Origin: Eutreptiella sp. 'Long Island Sound 2002'
Lineage: Eukaryota > Euglenozoa > Euglenophyceae > Eutreptiales > Eutreptiaceae
Assembly: GCA_964036045.1 (NCBI GenBank)
Contig: OZ038389.1
Location: forward strand, 37,829,998-37,893,997
DNA: 64,000 nucleotides
Direction: 5' to 3'
The notes under the pieces are model-generated. The model was not told where the DNA came from, ran no database searches, and saw nothing but the letters and a program-made list of their open reading frames with translations. Positions within the stretch are counted from its first letter, which is position 1. Each line of letters starts with the position of its first letter. This document shows, in pieces, positions 19,832-28,306 of the stretch. Position numbers and translations under genes: made by a program.

Positions 19832-20217
19832 GATATATCAGGTTTTATTTAATTACACAATACACGAATGAAAAAGTATATGTGTATGACGAATACGGAA
19901 TTGACCTCCATTAAAGCAATGATACGCACCAAACCCTTCTGTCGGGGAACAGTGGCATTAGCGGAGCCTTTATCCCAACCTCCGACACTCCACTCAAGCA
20001 ATACCTTCAGAAGACCTTCAACTTTGACCGTTCGTTCGTGCCACACGTCGCTGGCACAAGTGGTGCAGGGTTAGGGTTATACCATCGCAAGGTTGTGTAC
20101 GAAAAAATACGCAGGAGCAGTCGTTGTTGTTTTAACCATCATTGCAGCAACCAGTTGCAGTATCCGCATCAGCGAGTTGACAGCAAAGTGGTATTAGTGG
20201 TTGCTGCAATACACCAA
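19832..20217. other. Intergenic, no supported gene
   Basis: About 390 bases with a TTAGGG-like motif at 20065-20077. Overlapping short frames on both strands, none convincing. Confidence 0.4.
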
Positions 20218-20984
20218 TCATCTTTCCTGTTCCCGTTGCCTGTCACTGTCGCGAACCTCCTCCTGACAATGGCTGCTGCCTTTGGGTCCCAGAAATGGAA
20301 TACCCGTGCCGTCCTCGCACACCATGTGGTATTTGTTGCCAATATCCGTACCTGCAATATTGTTCCATAATACGTTGCCCCCCATGTTGTATGCCTCCAT
20401 ATGGCACCCAGCCGGGTTCTGCATGTCTGTGCCGCGACGTAATGTGACTGCATTCGGGTGCCCCTGCCTCTGGCGAATGAAATTAGCGCTGCGAAGACAG
20501 GAACCCTCACCCACAGGTGAGGGATTGTTACCTGCAGCAGCACGCCAGCCAGCAGCCAGCACAGGAGTCAACACTGGGTCCACCGCGGTACCACCACCGG
20601 ATGACGTCAGCTCGCATACTTTTTTACAATTCTGTCCTGAAGTGTCGCACAGCAGGTAACAGCGGTTAGGTACATTTTCGGGTTTAGGGTTGGCTTCAAT
20701 ATACGTCCGACAACTTTTATTGCCACCCATTTTATATATATGATCGTCCAATTGGCCGCCCACCTTGAAGAAAAACAATGGAACAATGTGTCGGACACCT
20801 TATCGGCACCATTGTACACAATCTGCGTACGTGCTCCCCGAACGCACCACAGAGGGTAATCTTCACCATTCAGCCTGTTCAGGAGCACATCCCCACCTTT
20901 GTGTGGTGCAACGGAGAGTATCGTGCATTTGCCATATGGGTTGGTCCCAGATGTATATGGTCCTGTGACAACTGTGAGAGACAT
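20218..20984 (-). pseudogene. Cysteine-repeat protein related to 11880, frameshifted
   Basis: Two overlapping minus-strand frames together give three or four cysteine units. The first (from ATG about 20984, SLTVVTGPYTSG) contains GKCTILSVAPHKGGDVLLN and closes with PLWCV. After a frame change near 20775 the second contains NKSCRTYIE, NRCYLLCD and a clear unit NPAGCHMEAYNMGGNVLWNN ending in YHMVCEDGTG. This matches units of the gene at 11880 (GC, then Gly, V-x-W-N, and a closing V-C). The product was probably another surface protein of this family. A shorter frame from ATG 20730 alone is also possible. Confidence 0.6.
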
Positions 20985-21008
20985 GAAATAGAGCACATTG
21001 TGGACCAC

Positions 21009-21212
21009 ATGGTAGCAGATCGGGTGATAGAAAGCGTCTGGCTTACTGCTGTGTATGAGCAATCACCCCGCATATTTGACCTGACATGCCTGTGGAGACT
21101 AACGGAGATCTGGCCGTGGTGCTGCCGGGACATGGACAGTTCAGTTCCATCCAACAGACCTGTCTGGGTCAACATTGCTTTGCAGATTGCTCCGGCAGAT
21201 TGTGCTAGCTAG
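21009..21212 (+). CDS. Short frame upstream of OTU copy, uncertain
   Basis: 67 codons from ATG 21009, part of a longer frame open from 20778. The Trp-rich sequence (SVWLTAVYEQS, CLWRLTEIWPWCC) looks like protein rather than shadow, but the longer frame overlaps the cysteine-repeat gene on the other strand. The end of the frame (VNIALQIAPADCAS) is partly duplicated near 16660. It may be a relic. Confidence 0.3.
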   Translation: MVADRVIESVWLTAVYEQSPRIFDLTCLWRLTEIWPWCCRDMDSSVPSNRPVWVNIALQIAPADCAS

Positions 21213-21248
21213 ACCGGGTACTATATGGATACATAAACAGATAAATAC

Positions 21249-21593
21249 ATGTCAGACCTCAGGTCGGTATCTGGGTTGACTTGGCAGGCAAGGAAAGGAA
21301 AGGAAAGGTTGTTGCCCCACGGTAAAAACATAATGGAAACCTGGCGCAGCGCAGATGAACCATTCAGTGAACGATTGAGTAAACTTCGATTTCGCGTTAC
21401 GGATGTACCCGGTGATGGGTTCTGTGTTTTGCATGCTATTGGAAAATCCCTTGATGAGACAGCGGAAGCTCTTTGCCAGGAGGTATTGCACCATATGGCT
21501 GATCGGTCTGATTTGTATTCACAGTTCATCGTTGATTATCACCCCACCAAATACAAGGAATTGCTGTACGGACTGCACTCTCATACAGGATGG
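21249..21593 (+). pseudogene. Truncated OTU protease copy
   Basis: About 115 codons match the N-terminal part of the OTU protease at 15690 (SGLTWQ, METWRSADE, RVTDVPGDGFCVLHAIG, MADRSDLYSQF), including the Asp/Cys block. Similarity ends at HTGW. The frame then runs to 21752 through an inverted fragment of the gene at 17407 (21594-21690). The catalytic His region is missing, so the copy should be inactive. Confidence 0.75.
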
Positions 21594-21734
21594 TCTTGCT
21601 CTATTGTGTGCTGCTTCAACAACGGCCGTGACTACACTCCTACTACGGCTTTTAACCATGTTTTTGTTTTCTATATGAATTTTCCTGGGATGATCGCTTC
21701 CGTTTTGAGAAATACGAAAGGTTCAACCACATCC

Positions 21735-23006
21735 TCACTGTATCCATCTTAGGTAGTAGGTCTTGTTTTTAGGAACCAAGGCGGTCTTGGTTCTGTGGAC
21801 TCTGGTGGCACTGTTGGCACTGGCTCTCTCTCTCTGTAACCCTGCCTTTTTCTCCCGTTGCAATGTGATGCGATTTCGATTTCGGACGCGATTTCTCCCG
21901 GCTATAGTGTTAGTGTCCTCCTCACTCTCTAGACGGTCGACTCCAGACTCATCGTCACCGTCACCGTCACTCATAAGATCCTCATGGGGATCCTCAACCT
22001 CAAGGAAATCCTCAATCGTCAATGGAGAGGGCGGCGGCAACATCGGGAAAGCGTTGGAACTGGATGCAAGATCAGCACGCCGCACGGGAGGCTCAGCGTC
22101 TTCGCGTCGCGTGTTTCTACGGTCGTGTAGTGCAGCTTCTTCGATCTCGTCAAGCTCTAACCGGCCGTCCAGATATGGTCTGAATGGTTGAGGATTGCCA
22201 CTGGAACCCACTTGTTCTACCTGTACATCACCACGGGGAACAGAACCCACTTGTTCTACCACATCACCACGGGGAACAGAACCCACTTCTTCTACCTTCT
22301 CATACCCTGTGCTACCATACCCTGACCTGGTTTGCTGGTTTGGCATCACTTTCCATTTACATACTGGCTTTCTTTCTTCTTCTGGACACTCAACCCTCCA
22401 GCTGGTGCCATCAGGCGCCTCATGCACAGTTCCTCGATCACAGTATTTAGCCGGACGATTGAGACGATTGCCGCCTGAATAGGATGCAGGATAGGCATTC
22501 CACAACCCACAATTGGTCATCCCTATGTTCGCGTACGACACGCCTACTCGCCTACTGGGATAACCTTTCTTATCAATTTTGACTGGGCCCGGCTGTGCTC
22601 GGGCATATGTTGTCCGCATTGTCGCATACTCCTCTGCTGTGGTTGTACTCTTCAACACTTTGAAAAACCATTCCTTATAACCATTACCGAGTGTCCATAG
22701 ATAGATTCCGTGCTCTTGCAGCCTTCGAACCACGGCCTCCACAAATTGCAAATCACCGTCAATGAACTTGATATTACTGAGTGTTCGGATATCCAAATCC
22801 GAAAGATCGGTTAGCCTCATCCTTTCGTCACCTTTATAGAGTTTTTCCTCAACAACATGGTATCCATCCCCTTCGTTGGAGGAGTGGTAGTTTGCAGTGC
22901 CGTTGCTCCCCTTCACCTCCATCCTGAATGCTAGAGAATCATGGTTCCACCCTACCGCACATTGATGCACCAATTGGCACGAACTCTTTGCTCTTGACAT
23001 CGACAT
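21735..23006 (-). CDS. Unknown 423-residue protein with 13-residue repeats
   Basis: ATG at 23006. The N-terminal half is globular with strands and helices (LQFVEAVVRRLQEHGIYLW, EWFFKVLKS), followed by a Gly/Tyr/Cys segment (NCGLWNAYPASYSGG, KYCDRG, WRVECPEEE, KPVCKWKV). Then come near-repeats of VEQVGSVPRGDV, an acidic region (DGDGDDESGVD) and a basic C-terminal tail (NRVRNRNRITLQREKK) that could carry the protein to the nucleus. The cysteine segment recalls the protein at 19472. No family recognised. Confidence 0.7.
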   Translation of the reverse strand: MSMSRAKSSCQLVHQCAVGWNHDSLAFRMEVKGSNGTANYHSSNEGDGYHVVEEKLYKGDERMRLTDLSDLDIRTLSNIKFIDGDLQFVEAVVRRLQEHGIYLWTLGNGYKEWFFKVLKSTTTAEEYATMRTTYARAQPGPVKIDKKGYPSRRVGVSYANIGMTNCGLWNAYPASYSGGNRLNRPAKYCDRGTVHEAPDGTSWRVECPEEERKPVCKWKVMPNQQTRSGYGSTGYEKVEEVGSVPRGDVVEQVGSVPRGDVQVEQVGSSGNPQPFRPYLDGRLELDEIEEAALHDRRNTRREDAEPPVRRADLASSSNAFPMLPPPSPLTIEDFLEVEDPHEDLMSDGDGDDESGVDRLESEEDTNTIAGRNRVRNRNRITLQREKKAGLQRERASANSATRVHRTKTALVPKNKTYYLRWIQ

Positions 23007-23046
23007 TTTTTTTCCTTTTTTACAAGTACATACAAAAATTTCAAAT

Positions 23047-24117
23047 TCAATTCAACATCATATTGTGCAAAACTGTCCATGCTTGCAGAGAACACTGTGG
23101 CACACACGCGTTCCCCAATGCCGTGTTGCGTCGTCTGGCTAGTCGTACAGCAGGCTTGTCAAGATCCTCACGGCACAGTAACCGTGGCACATCAGCTTCA
23201 ACCCCCCATGCACCGCTAATCACCGGTTCAGTAACATGAGATACCTCAGGGTTGCTCCAACCAGGAGGAAACCCCATCAGCCACTCCAGCCACTCAGGGT
23301 TCAACATGTATCCACGTCTGCGCTGGCGCAGACTGGTGGAGTGTGCATAACGAGCCTGTGTACCCAAATTACTGTACACGCGACATCTGGCAGACGTTAG
23401 CAGATGACGCGCCGCTGCATAAAAAGACCTCGCCCGTGGTGTTGCCCATCTTCGCAACCTCCTTCCGAAATGAAGGTGAATTAGCACCGGTGACCCGCAA
23501 ACTGAAGGACGCGACCATGGTTTGCACTGCAGCACGCCATCCACCATCAATCCGGACCGGTGCAGTGATTGCAGTTTTGGGTCGATCTGGGGACTTTTTG
23601 CTGCGGTGGTATCCCGTCGCAAATGGCAGAGTGCAAACCAGCGCAGTCGCCAGTGTGGTGCACCACAATGACATGCACCAACCGTTGTCCAAGCTACATT
23701 GTAGCCCGCGGAATGCAGTGATACGAGTACAACTTCCCAGTGCACACGGCGTTGCAATAATCCCTCAACGTTTTCCAAAAACAGATGTGGAACACGCATT
23801 TTGACTGCAACGTCAATAATACAATAAAACAGGCTCGACGGTGTACCACTATCCACACTCAATCCTGCACGCTGGCCGATACTGCTCAACGATTGACATG
23901 GGAATCCTGCCACAATATAGTCTACATTTGCTACATGTGGAACATATCGCACATCGTCACATATAGCTGCGTCCATCAGATTGTTGTTTGCCATTCTCTG
24001 ACGCAGTACATCTAGGGCCAATGTGCATTTCTCGACATACAGTACAGGTTTTACTGGTAGAAGGACAGCCAGCCCGCCGATACCCGTAAACATATCTATG
24101 CACGTGGGCAACAACAT
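23047..24117 (-). CDS. DNA (cytosine-5) methyltransferase
   Basis: 356 residues from ATG 24117. All core motifs are present in order: motif I IDMFTGIGGLAVLL (AdoMet binding), motif IV VAGFPCQSLSSIGQ with the catalytic Cys, motif VI LENVEGLL, motif VIII APHWRLRWFAL (the Q-x-R-x-R region with His in place of Gln), motif IX-like WLEWLMGFPPGW and motif X TALGNACVPQ. The target-recognition region between VIII and IX is short. The enzyme would methylate C5 of cytosine in a short DNA motif. The frame is intact, unlike many neighbours. In viruses such enzymes modify viral DNA or pair with a nuclease; no paired endonuclease is visible next to it. Confidence 0.9.
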   Translation of the reverse strand: MLLPTCIDMFTGIGGLAVLLPVKPVLYVEKCTLALDVLRQRMANNNLMDAAICDDVRYVPHVANVDYIVAGFPCQSLSSIGQRAGLSVDSGTPSSLFYCIIDVAVKMRVPHLFLENVEGLLQRRVHWEVVLVSLHSAGYNVAWTTVGACHCGAPHWRLRWFALCHLRRDTTAAKSPQIDPKLQSLHRSGLMVDGVLQCKPWSRPSVCGSPVLIHLHFGRRLRRWATPRARSFYAAARHLLTSARCRVYSNLGTQARYAHSTSLRQRRRGYMLNPEWLEWLMGFPPGWSNPEVSHVTEPVISGAWGVEADVPRLLCREDLDKPAVRLARRRNTALGNACVPQCSLQAWTVLHNMMLN

Positions 24118-24256
24118 CTTTCCTGACGGATACTTACAATTGCAACCATCTGTCTTAGCCCCCTAACTAACCCCAACCCAACCCTTTAAAGGTCCACCCT
24201 AACCCTAACCCTAAACCTAATCCACTGCTAGATTGCAGATGTACGTTCAAAAAAGG
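24118..24256. other. Divergent spacer with telomere-like repeats
   Basis: Contains CCACCCTAACCCTAACCC at 24194-24211 followed by TAAACCTAA, in the spacer between the methyltransferase and the gene at 24257. Confidence 0.7.
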
Positions 24257-24500
24257 ATGTCGAGTGATATATATTTGCTGATATTACTGGCGCTGGCGGG
24301 TGCCTACTACTACTACCAGTACAATAGGAAGGAGGGGGGGTTAACAGCAGCACAGGTGGTTCTGTGGCCACTCCATCCACCTCGCAGCAGACACCTTCGT
24401 TGTCAGCGGCGGACGTCAAACAACAGGAGGCACAGCGCATCGACATGCGTCGCGAACTGGCGGACAGGCCGGTGCAACAACACGAAATCCTGAGGGGATC
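24257..24500 (+). pseudogene. Small membrane-anchored protein, frameshifted and truncated
   Basis: ATG 24257 opens SSDIYLLILLALAGAYYYYQ, a signal anchor ending in a tyrosine run, then NRKEGG. A G run at about 24334-24341 puts the rest out of frame: the following frame reads ATPSTSQQTPSLSAADVKQQ and on through LADRPVQQHEIL. At about 24500 the sequence changes into an inverted fragment of the gene family at 27427/32820. So the gene has lost its frame and its 3-prime end. Confidence 0.55.
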
Positions 24501-24690
24501 TCGGTGTTGCATTGCTTTGTTTGCTTATATCTATAAGTTGTCAGAATATAACTTATTCCGTTATAACTGTGGATGACAGTACGCCACAGTTCCCACAGTT
24601 CGTGCAATCAGGACTCAGGATCCTGTAACCAAAATTTGCCTAGGAGTGGGTGGGTCCAACTGATAAGCATAATACGATAGATGTGTACAG
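24501..24690 (+). pseudogene. Inverted fragment of the 32820-type gene
   Basis: The + strand reads ITVDDSTPQFPQFV and then WVGPTDKHNTID out of frame, matching the N-terminal part of the minus-strand gene at 32820-33542 and its broken copy at 27427. It is a third, inverted, partial copy. Confidence 0.75.
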
Positions 24691-24790
24691 GGGAATGTTT
24701 TCCGCCATAAATGCTTCTGATGCACGCCGGACGCTGCCGCACACCGAAATATATATGTATATGTGGGTGGGGATGCATATATGAAATAAA

Positions 24791-25534
24791 ATGCAACGAT
24801 ACAAGCGGTGTGAGATCTCCTTTGCGGAGGGCATGGAGTGTCCAATGTGTGCTGACCCCATTGAGCGTGACAATGCAGCCTGCACACCTTGTGGTCACGT
24901 TTATCACTTCCCGTGCCTGCAACAGTGGCTTATGCGCTCTGGTACATGTGCACTTTGTCGAAGTCCGATTGAGCCCTTTTCTAAGGACGTTTGGGCGATG
25001 CATCCGGCATGGCTAGCACCCTGGGAGCACGGCGTCCCATGCACAGACTACGGCAACCTACTTGAACGATGTACAGCCGCGTACGAGCGTTTCGATGCGT
25101 CGGAGAGTGTTCCGAACGGCAGGCCGGCGGAGAAGGACGGCAAGGATGATGAGCAATCGGCAGAGGGGGACGGCGAGGATGATGAGCAATCGGCGGAGGG
25201 GGACGGCGAGGATGATGAGCAATCGGCGGAGGGGGACGGCGAGGATGATGAGCAATCGGCGGAGGGGGACGGCGAGGATGATGAGGAGGACGTGGAGCTG
25301 AGTCTGTTCGATGTCTTAGGGTACCAATACCAACCTAGGGTAGCAATGACCCTAACCAATCCTAGGCTTCATTATGGGGTACCTATACCCGGGCCAGGTA
25401 CGGCCTGGTTGGCTCCCCGTCGCTTCTCTCACGTTTTCAACCGCAACTTAATGATGAATGATGACAGTAGACCTCATCATCAATACATCATCAGACAATC
25501 GCTCACGTCTAGACGTGTGGACACGCATGACTGA
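24791..25534 (+). CDS. RING-finger protein, probable E3 ubiquitin ligase
   Basis: 247 residues from ATG 24791. The RING finger is at residues 16-56: CPMCADPIE, then PCGHVYHFPCLQQW, then CALCRSP, giving the Cys/His ligands of a RING in correct order. It is followed by a middle region and an acidic stretch made of 11-residue repeats (DDEQSAEGDGE), then a C-terminal region with Pro/Gly/Tyr. The product would recruit an E2 enzyme and transfer ubiquitin. The intact frame despite the repeats suggests recent function. Confidence 0.8.
   Translation: MQRYKRCEISFAEGMECPMCADPIERDNAACTPCGHVYHFPCLQQWLMRSGTCALCRSPIEPFSKDVWAMHPAWLAPWEHGVPCTDYGNLLERCTAAYERFDASESVPNGRPAEKDGKDDEQSAEGDGEDDEQSAEGDGEDDEQSAEGDGEDDEQSAEGDGEDDEEDVELSLFDVLGYQYQPRVAMTLTNPRLHYGVPIPGPGTAWLAPRRFSHVFNRNLMMNDDSRPHHQYIIRQSLTSRRVDTHD
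25146..25290 (+). repeat. 33-bp tandem repeat inside the RING gene
   Basis: Four to five units of GATGATGAGCAATCGGCGGA plus GGGGGACGGCGAG. Length is a multiple of three, so copy number can vary without breaking the frame. Confidence 0.9.
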
Positions 25535-25579
25535 ATTTTGAACCACAGGCCACCCCCGTCTGAGGCATTTCATACAGGT

Positions 25580-25810
25580 ATGGTATATCAACCTGGAGCG
25601 GAGGAACATACAATCAACACTGCTGCGTTACGCATGCATATGCAGCCGCATATGCTGGAATCGCTGCTGGCTGAGTGGCCGCAGCCAATCTTGCGTATTT
25701 TCAACATTCAACACGGAGAGGCCTGGCTGCTGCACTTAATTGGTGCATCGAGTGACGGAAGTCTCACAATCCGTCACGATCCAGACTACATTTTACGGTG
25801 GATTGAGTGA
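25580..25810 (+). CDS. Small unknown protein with 3-prime tandem duplication
   Basis: 76 codons from ATG about 25580 (VYQPGAEEHTINTA...). Ends in RHDPDYILRWIE. The 3-prime part is repeated at 25813-25955 (FNIQHGEAWLLHLIGASS again, in a disrupted form). The gene starts about 45 bases after the RING stop, same strand. No family recognised. Confidence 0.5.
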   Translation: MVYQPGAEEHTINTAALRMHMQPHMLESLLAEWPQPILRIFNIQHGEAWLLHLIGASSDGSLTIRHDPDYILRWIE

Positions 25811-25955
25811 GCCGTATTTTCAACATTCAACATTCCATATTTTCAACATTCAACACGGAGAGGCCTGGCTGCTGCACTTAATTGGTGCATCGAGTCTCAC
25901 AATCACAATCCGTCACTATCCAGACTACATTTTACGGCATAACATGGTGGATTGA
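25697..25955 (+). repeat. Tandem duplication of a gene end
   Basis: The segment TTTTCAACATTCAACACGGA with the following GAGGCCTGGCTGCTGCACTT and on through the end of the gene occurs at 25697-25810 and again at about 25840-25955, with small internal deletions in the second copy. Confidence 0.85.
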
Positions 25956-26463
25956 GTCTATCTGAACACGGATCGACTGCAAGCGAAACGAATTTATTCA
26001 TTTGTTGGTTGCTTCCATCCTAGAGAATTTCCCAGACTGAACAGGTTGCGTTTCCCGTATCCTAGAGAATGCTTGGTGTGTGGTGTTGGAGTGGTGTTGA
26101 AAAACACTGTTTTTCTTCGAGGATACTTCAAGTGGACCACTTTGGTGCCACACGAAGCAGCTCTTCAGGGAATTGCGCCTCCTCTTGGTTCCTCATCCGC
26201 ATCCGGAGCAGACGGGTCCTTGTCATTGCCACACATGTGACATGGCGCTTGTGATCGGGTACATCATCATACCTGCCAGCAACAGGGATGTATGCCATAG
26301 ATGGTGACGTTGACATGGAACACAAACCATTATGATGGGTGGTATGGGGACATACCATGTAGTTTCACGTGTACAACTACCGAACTCACCATTCTCAGGC
26401 TCAATCATAGGTTATAATGTAAGCATGTATGTACCGGTATATATGTAAGTAACAAGGAGAAAA
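25956..26463. other. Intergenic with dispersed-repeat relic
   Basis: About 500 bases with no convincing gene. Holds dispersed-repeat copy 7 between two 12-base direct repeats (ATCCTAGAGAAT at 26017-26028 and 26059-26070). Confidence 0.5.
26026..26060 (-). repeat. Dispersed 56-bp repeat, copy 7, inverted and internally deleted
   Basis: Minus-strand reading: GGGAAACGCAACCTGTTCAG, then TCTGGGAAATT. It keeps both ends of the second half of the consensus and has lost the middle. It is the only copy in reverse orientation. Confidence 0.6.
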
Positions 26464-26985
26464 ATGCGAATGAGAAGTCTGGCAGTGCTTTTGTTTGTCA
26501 GTGCCGTCGCAATGCTTTCACTGTATCCACGCGGGGGACATTTGGATCAAACCAGGGGCCACTGTTCGGTGAATGGTGGGGTGACAATGGCTCAATACGC
26601 ACATGGCGTACTGCGTGTCATTGATGGGGACACACTGGTAATCAGTGCTACGTACCTACCACCCCCTCTGCGCCCAGAGCTGTTACTGCGCATCTGCGGA
26701 ATCGATACACCTGAGATGGGGTGGCGAGCTGATTGCGAATACGAACGTGCCCAGGCTGATAGAGCAACAGCCTTTGTGCAGGATCTGCTATCCGCAAATA
26801 ATGGTGTGACAAACACAATCATCAGAAAATGGGATAAATATGGTGGACGGGTACTGGGAGACCTATACTTTGCGGCTACAGATAGCCTTCTGTCTGAAAT
26901 TCTTGTGAACCACAGTCTAGCACTGCCATACGCAGGTGGACGGCATCCACCCAACAATCCATGGTGCACCACCTTACTTGATTGA
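26464..26985 (+). CDS. Staphylococcal nuclease-type (SNase) secreted nuclease
   Basis: 173 residues from ATG 26464. The N terminus (LAVLLFVSAVAMLSL) is a signal peptide or anchor. The SNase fold follows: VLRVIDGDTLVI, then LLRICGIDTPEMG with the catalytic Arg and the PE Glu, then AQADRATAFVQDLL, and KWDKYGGRVLGDL with the second catalytic Arg. This matches the calcium-dependent nuclease core in order and spacing. The enzyme would cleave DNA or RNA outside the cytosol or at a membrane. The frame is intact. Confidence 0.85.
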   Translation: MRMRSLAVLLFVSAVAMLSLYPRGGHLDQTRGHCSVNGGVTMAQYAHGVLRVIDGDTLVISATYLPPPLRPELLLRICGIDTPEMGWRADCEYERAQADRATAFVQDLLSANNGVTNTIIRKWDKYGGRVLGDLYFAATDSLLSEILVNHSLALPYAGGRHPPNNPWCTTLLD

Positions 26986-27113
26986 TTGACAAAGCACGTG
27001 GTGGAACCATTCGTACGACAGAACGCCGGGAAATTCGGCAGGATAATACTGAATACTGAATACTGAATACAGATTGCTATGCCTACTACTAGCAAACTTT
27101 TTGTTGTTTTTGC

Positions 27114-27332
27114 ATGGAATTGTTCAATTCAATTCAGTTCGAAATGGGTTCGAGGCTGCTGTTGTTGTGGACACCTAACGTGGATTTGTTTTTGTGGATT
27201 GGTCTTCTCATCGCCGTAGTGGCAGCGGTAACAACAACAACAACAACAGTAATACCAATTTTCTGCAAACACAGACCCGTTACAGGAAAATCGCGGCCAC
27301 CACGTCCAACTCAGCCAAGTTCTGACACCTAA
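27114..27332 (+). CDS. Small membrane protein, copy 1
   Basis: 72 codons from ATG 27114. A hydrophobic segment (LLIAVVAAVTTTTTTVIPIF) is followed by a basic Pro-rich tail (GKSRPPRPTQPSSDT). The C-terminal 44 residues equal those of the gene at 32567, but the N terminus differs because the sequence ACCTAACGTGGATTTGTTTT from downstream (27330) also occurs at 27173, so this copy has a rearranged start. The other copy probably shows the original. Confidence 0.5.
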   Translation: MELFNSIQFEMGSRLLLLWTPNVDLFLWIGLLIAVVAAVTTTTTTVIPIFCKHRPVTGKSRPPRPTQPSSDT

Positions 27333-28085
27333 CGTGGATTTGTTTTTACGCGAAAGGGACATGTATCCGTTTCTGAATGAGACGAGTATCCAAACTTAAC
27401 CCAAGGGTGCACCCGCTCTTGTTCAATCAATCCCAATCAGGGTCCAACTCAGCCAAGTTCTGCCATGTGGGTTGCTGTACTTGCTTACTTACGGGTATGT
27501 GAGTTCGCACCGTCGGATTTTCCAGGTTGTATATTTCAGGTTTCATCCACCCGTGATACATCACCTTGCCCATTGGCAACATCAACTCCTGTTGCACATG
27601 TTCCAGTACCCTCTTTTGATAACGAATCAGTGGTTCAAACGAGTAGTGTCGTGGACCCACGTTGCAAAAGGATGCAGGATCCTGTGGGTCTCCGTTGCAC
27701 CACCACTGCGGCAAAACAATACTGCCCCTTTCTGGCATTTACCACCGCACCATGTAGGTACAGGGCACTGAGTGGTGATATCCTGACCTGATTACTACCA
27801 TGGTCATACCATGTCAATGGGTCAATCTCTGTAACGTCCTTCAGGGAAAAGGTTAACGGGTCCTCAATGCTGCTCCTTCGAGGATGCCTGGATTTGTCGT
27901 ACATGTGCTCACATATTGCACGACCAACTGTATCTATCGTATTGTGCTTATCAGTTGGACCCACCCACTCCCAGGCCTTACTGTAAATTTTGGTTACAGG
28001 ATCCTGAGTCCTGATTGCCAATATGCACGAACTGTGGGAACTGTGCCGTACTGTCATCCACAGTTATAACGGAATTTCTTTCTGA
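27195..28085. repeat. Segmental duplicate of 32594-33520
   Basis: About 0.9 kb nearly identical in the same orientation to 32594-33520, covering the small membrane protein end and the minus-strand gene. The left copy has several small indels that break frames; the right copy is open. Confidence 0.9.
27427..28057 (-). pseudogene. Broken copy of the 32820-33542 gene
   Basis: Minus-strand frames 27635-28057 and 27427-27738 together cover the protein at 32820 (WEWVGPTDKHNTID, FSLKDVTEIDPLTWYD, then NVGPRHYSFEPLIRY and the same C terminus). A deletion around 27695 removes about 11 codons and shifts the frame, and a missing ACCA near 28020 breaks the N-terminal part. The intact relative is 5.4 kb to the right. 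Confidence 0.8.
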
Positions 28086-28306
28086 CAACTTGGTCATTCA
28101 TATAGATATAAACAAACAAAGCAATGCAACACCCGAGATCCCCGAACATCGCAGAGCTGGGATTGGCGCTCTTTTCGTCTTGCGCAAACATCAACAGACT
28201 GGAAATAATCGATGTTACATCAAGTGGTAATTGATTTTTGTTGTTGGGAGCGTGCCAGAATGGCCTGAGTTACACTGCTTATTAAAATCGTCATTATTCG
28301 CATCAG
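28086..28306. other. Spacer, no gene seen
   Basis: Short spacer between the broken duplicate and the ubiquitin-like gene. It ends the similarity with 24.5 kb (AAAGCAATGCAACACCCGAG). Confidence 0.4.

Noticed and set aside
20778-21008. First part of a + frame of 144 codons
   Set aside because: The minus strand here carries a clear cysteine unit (GKCTILSVAPHKGGDVLLN ... PLWCV) of the 11880 family.
24194-24220. A true chromosome end
   Set aside because: Only three to four telomere-like units, with unique sequence on both sides.
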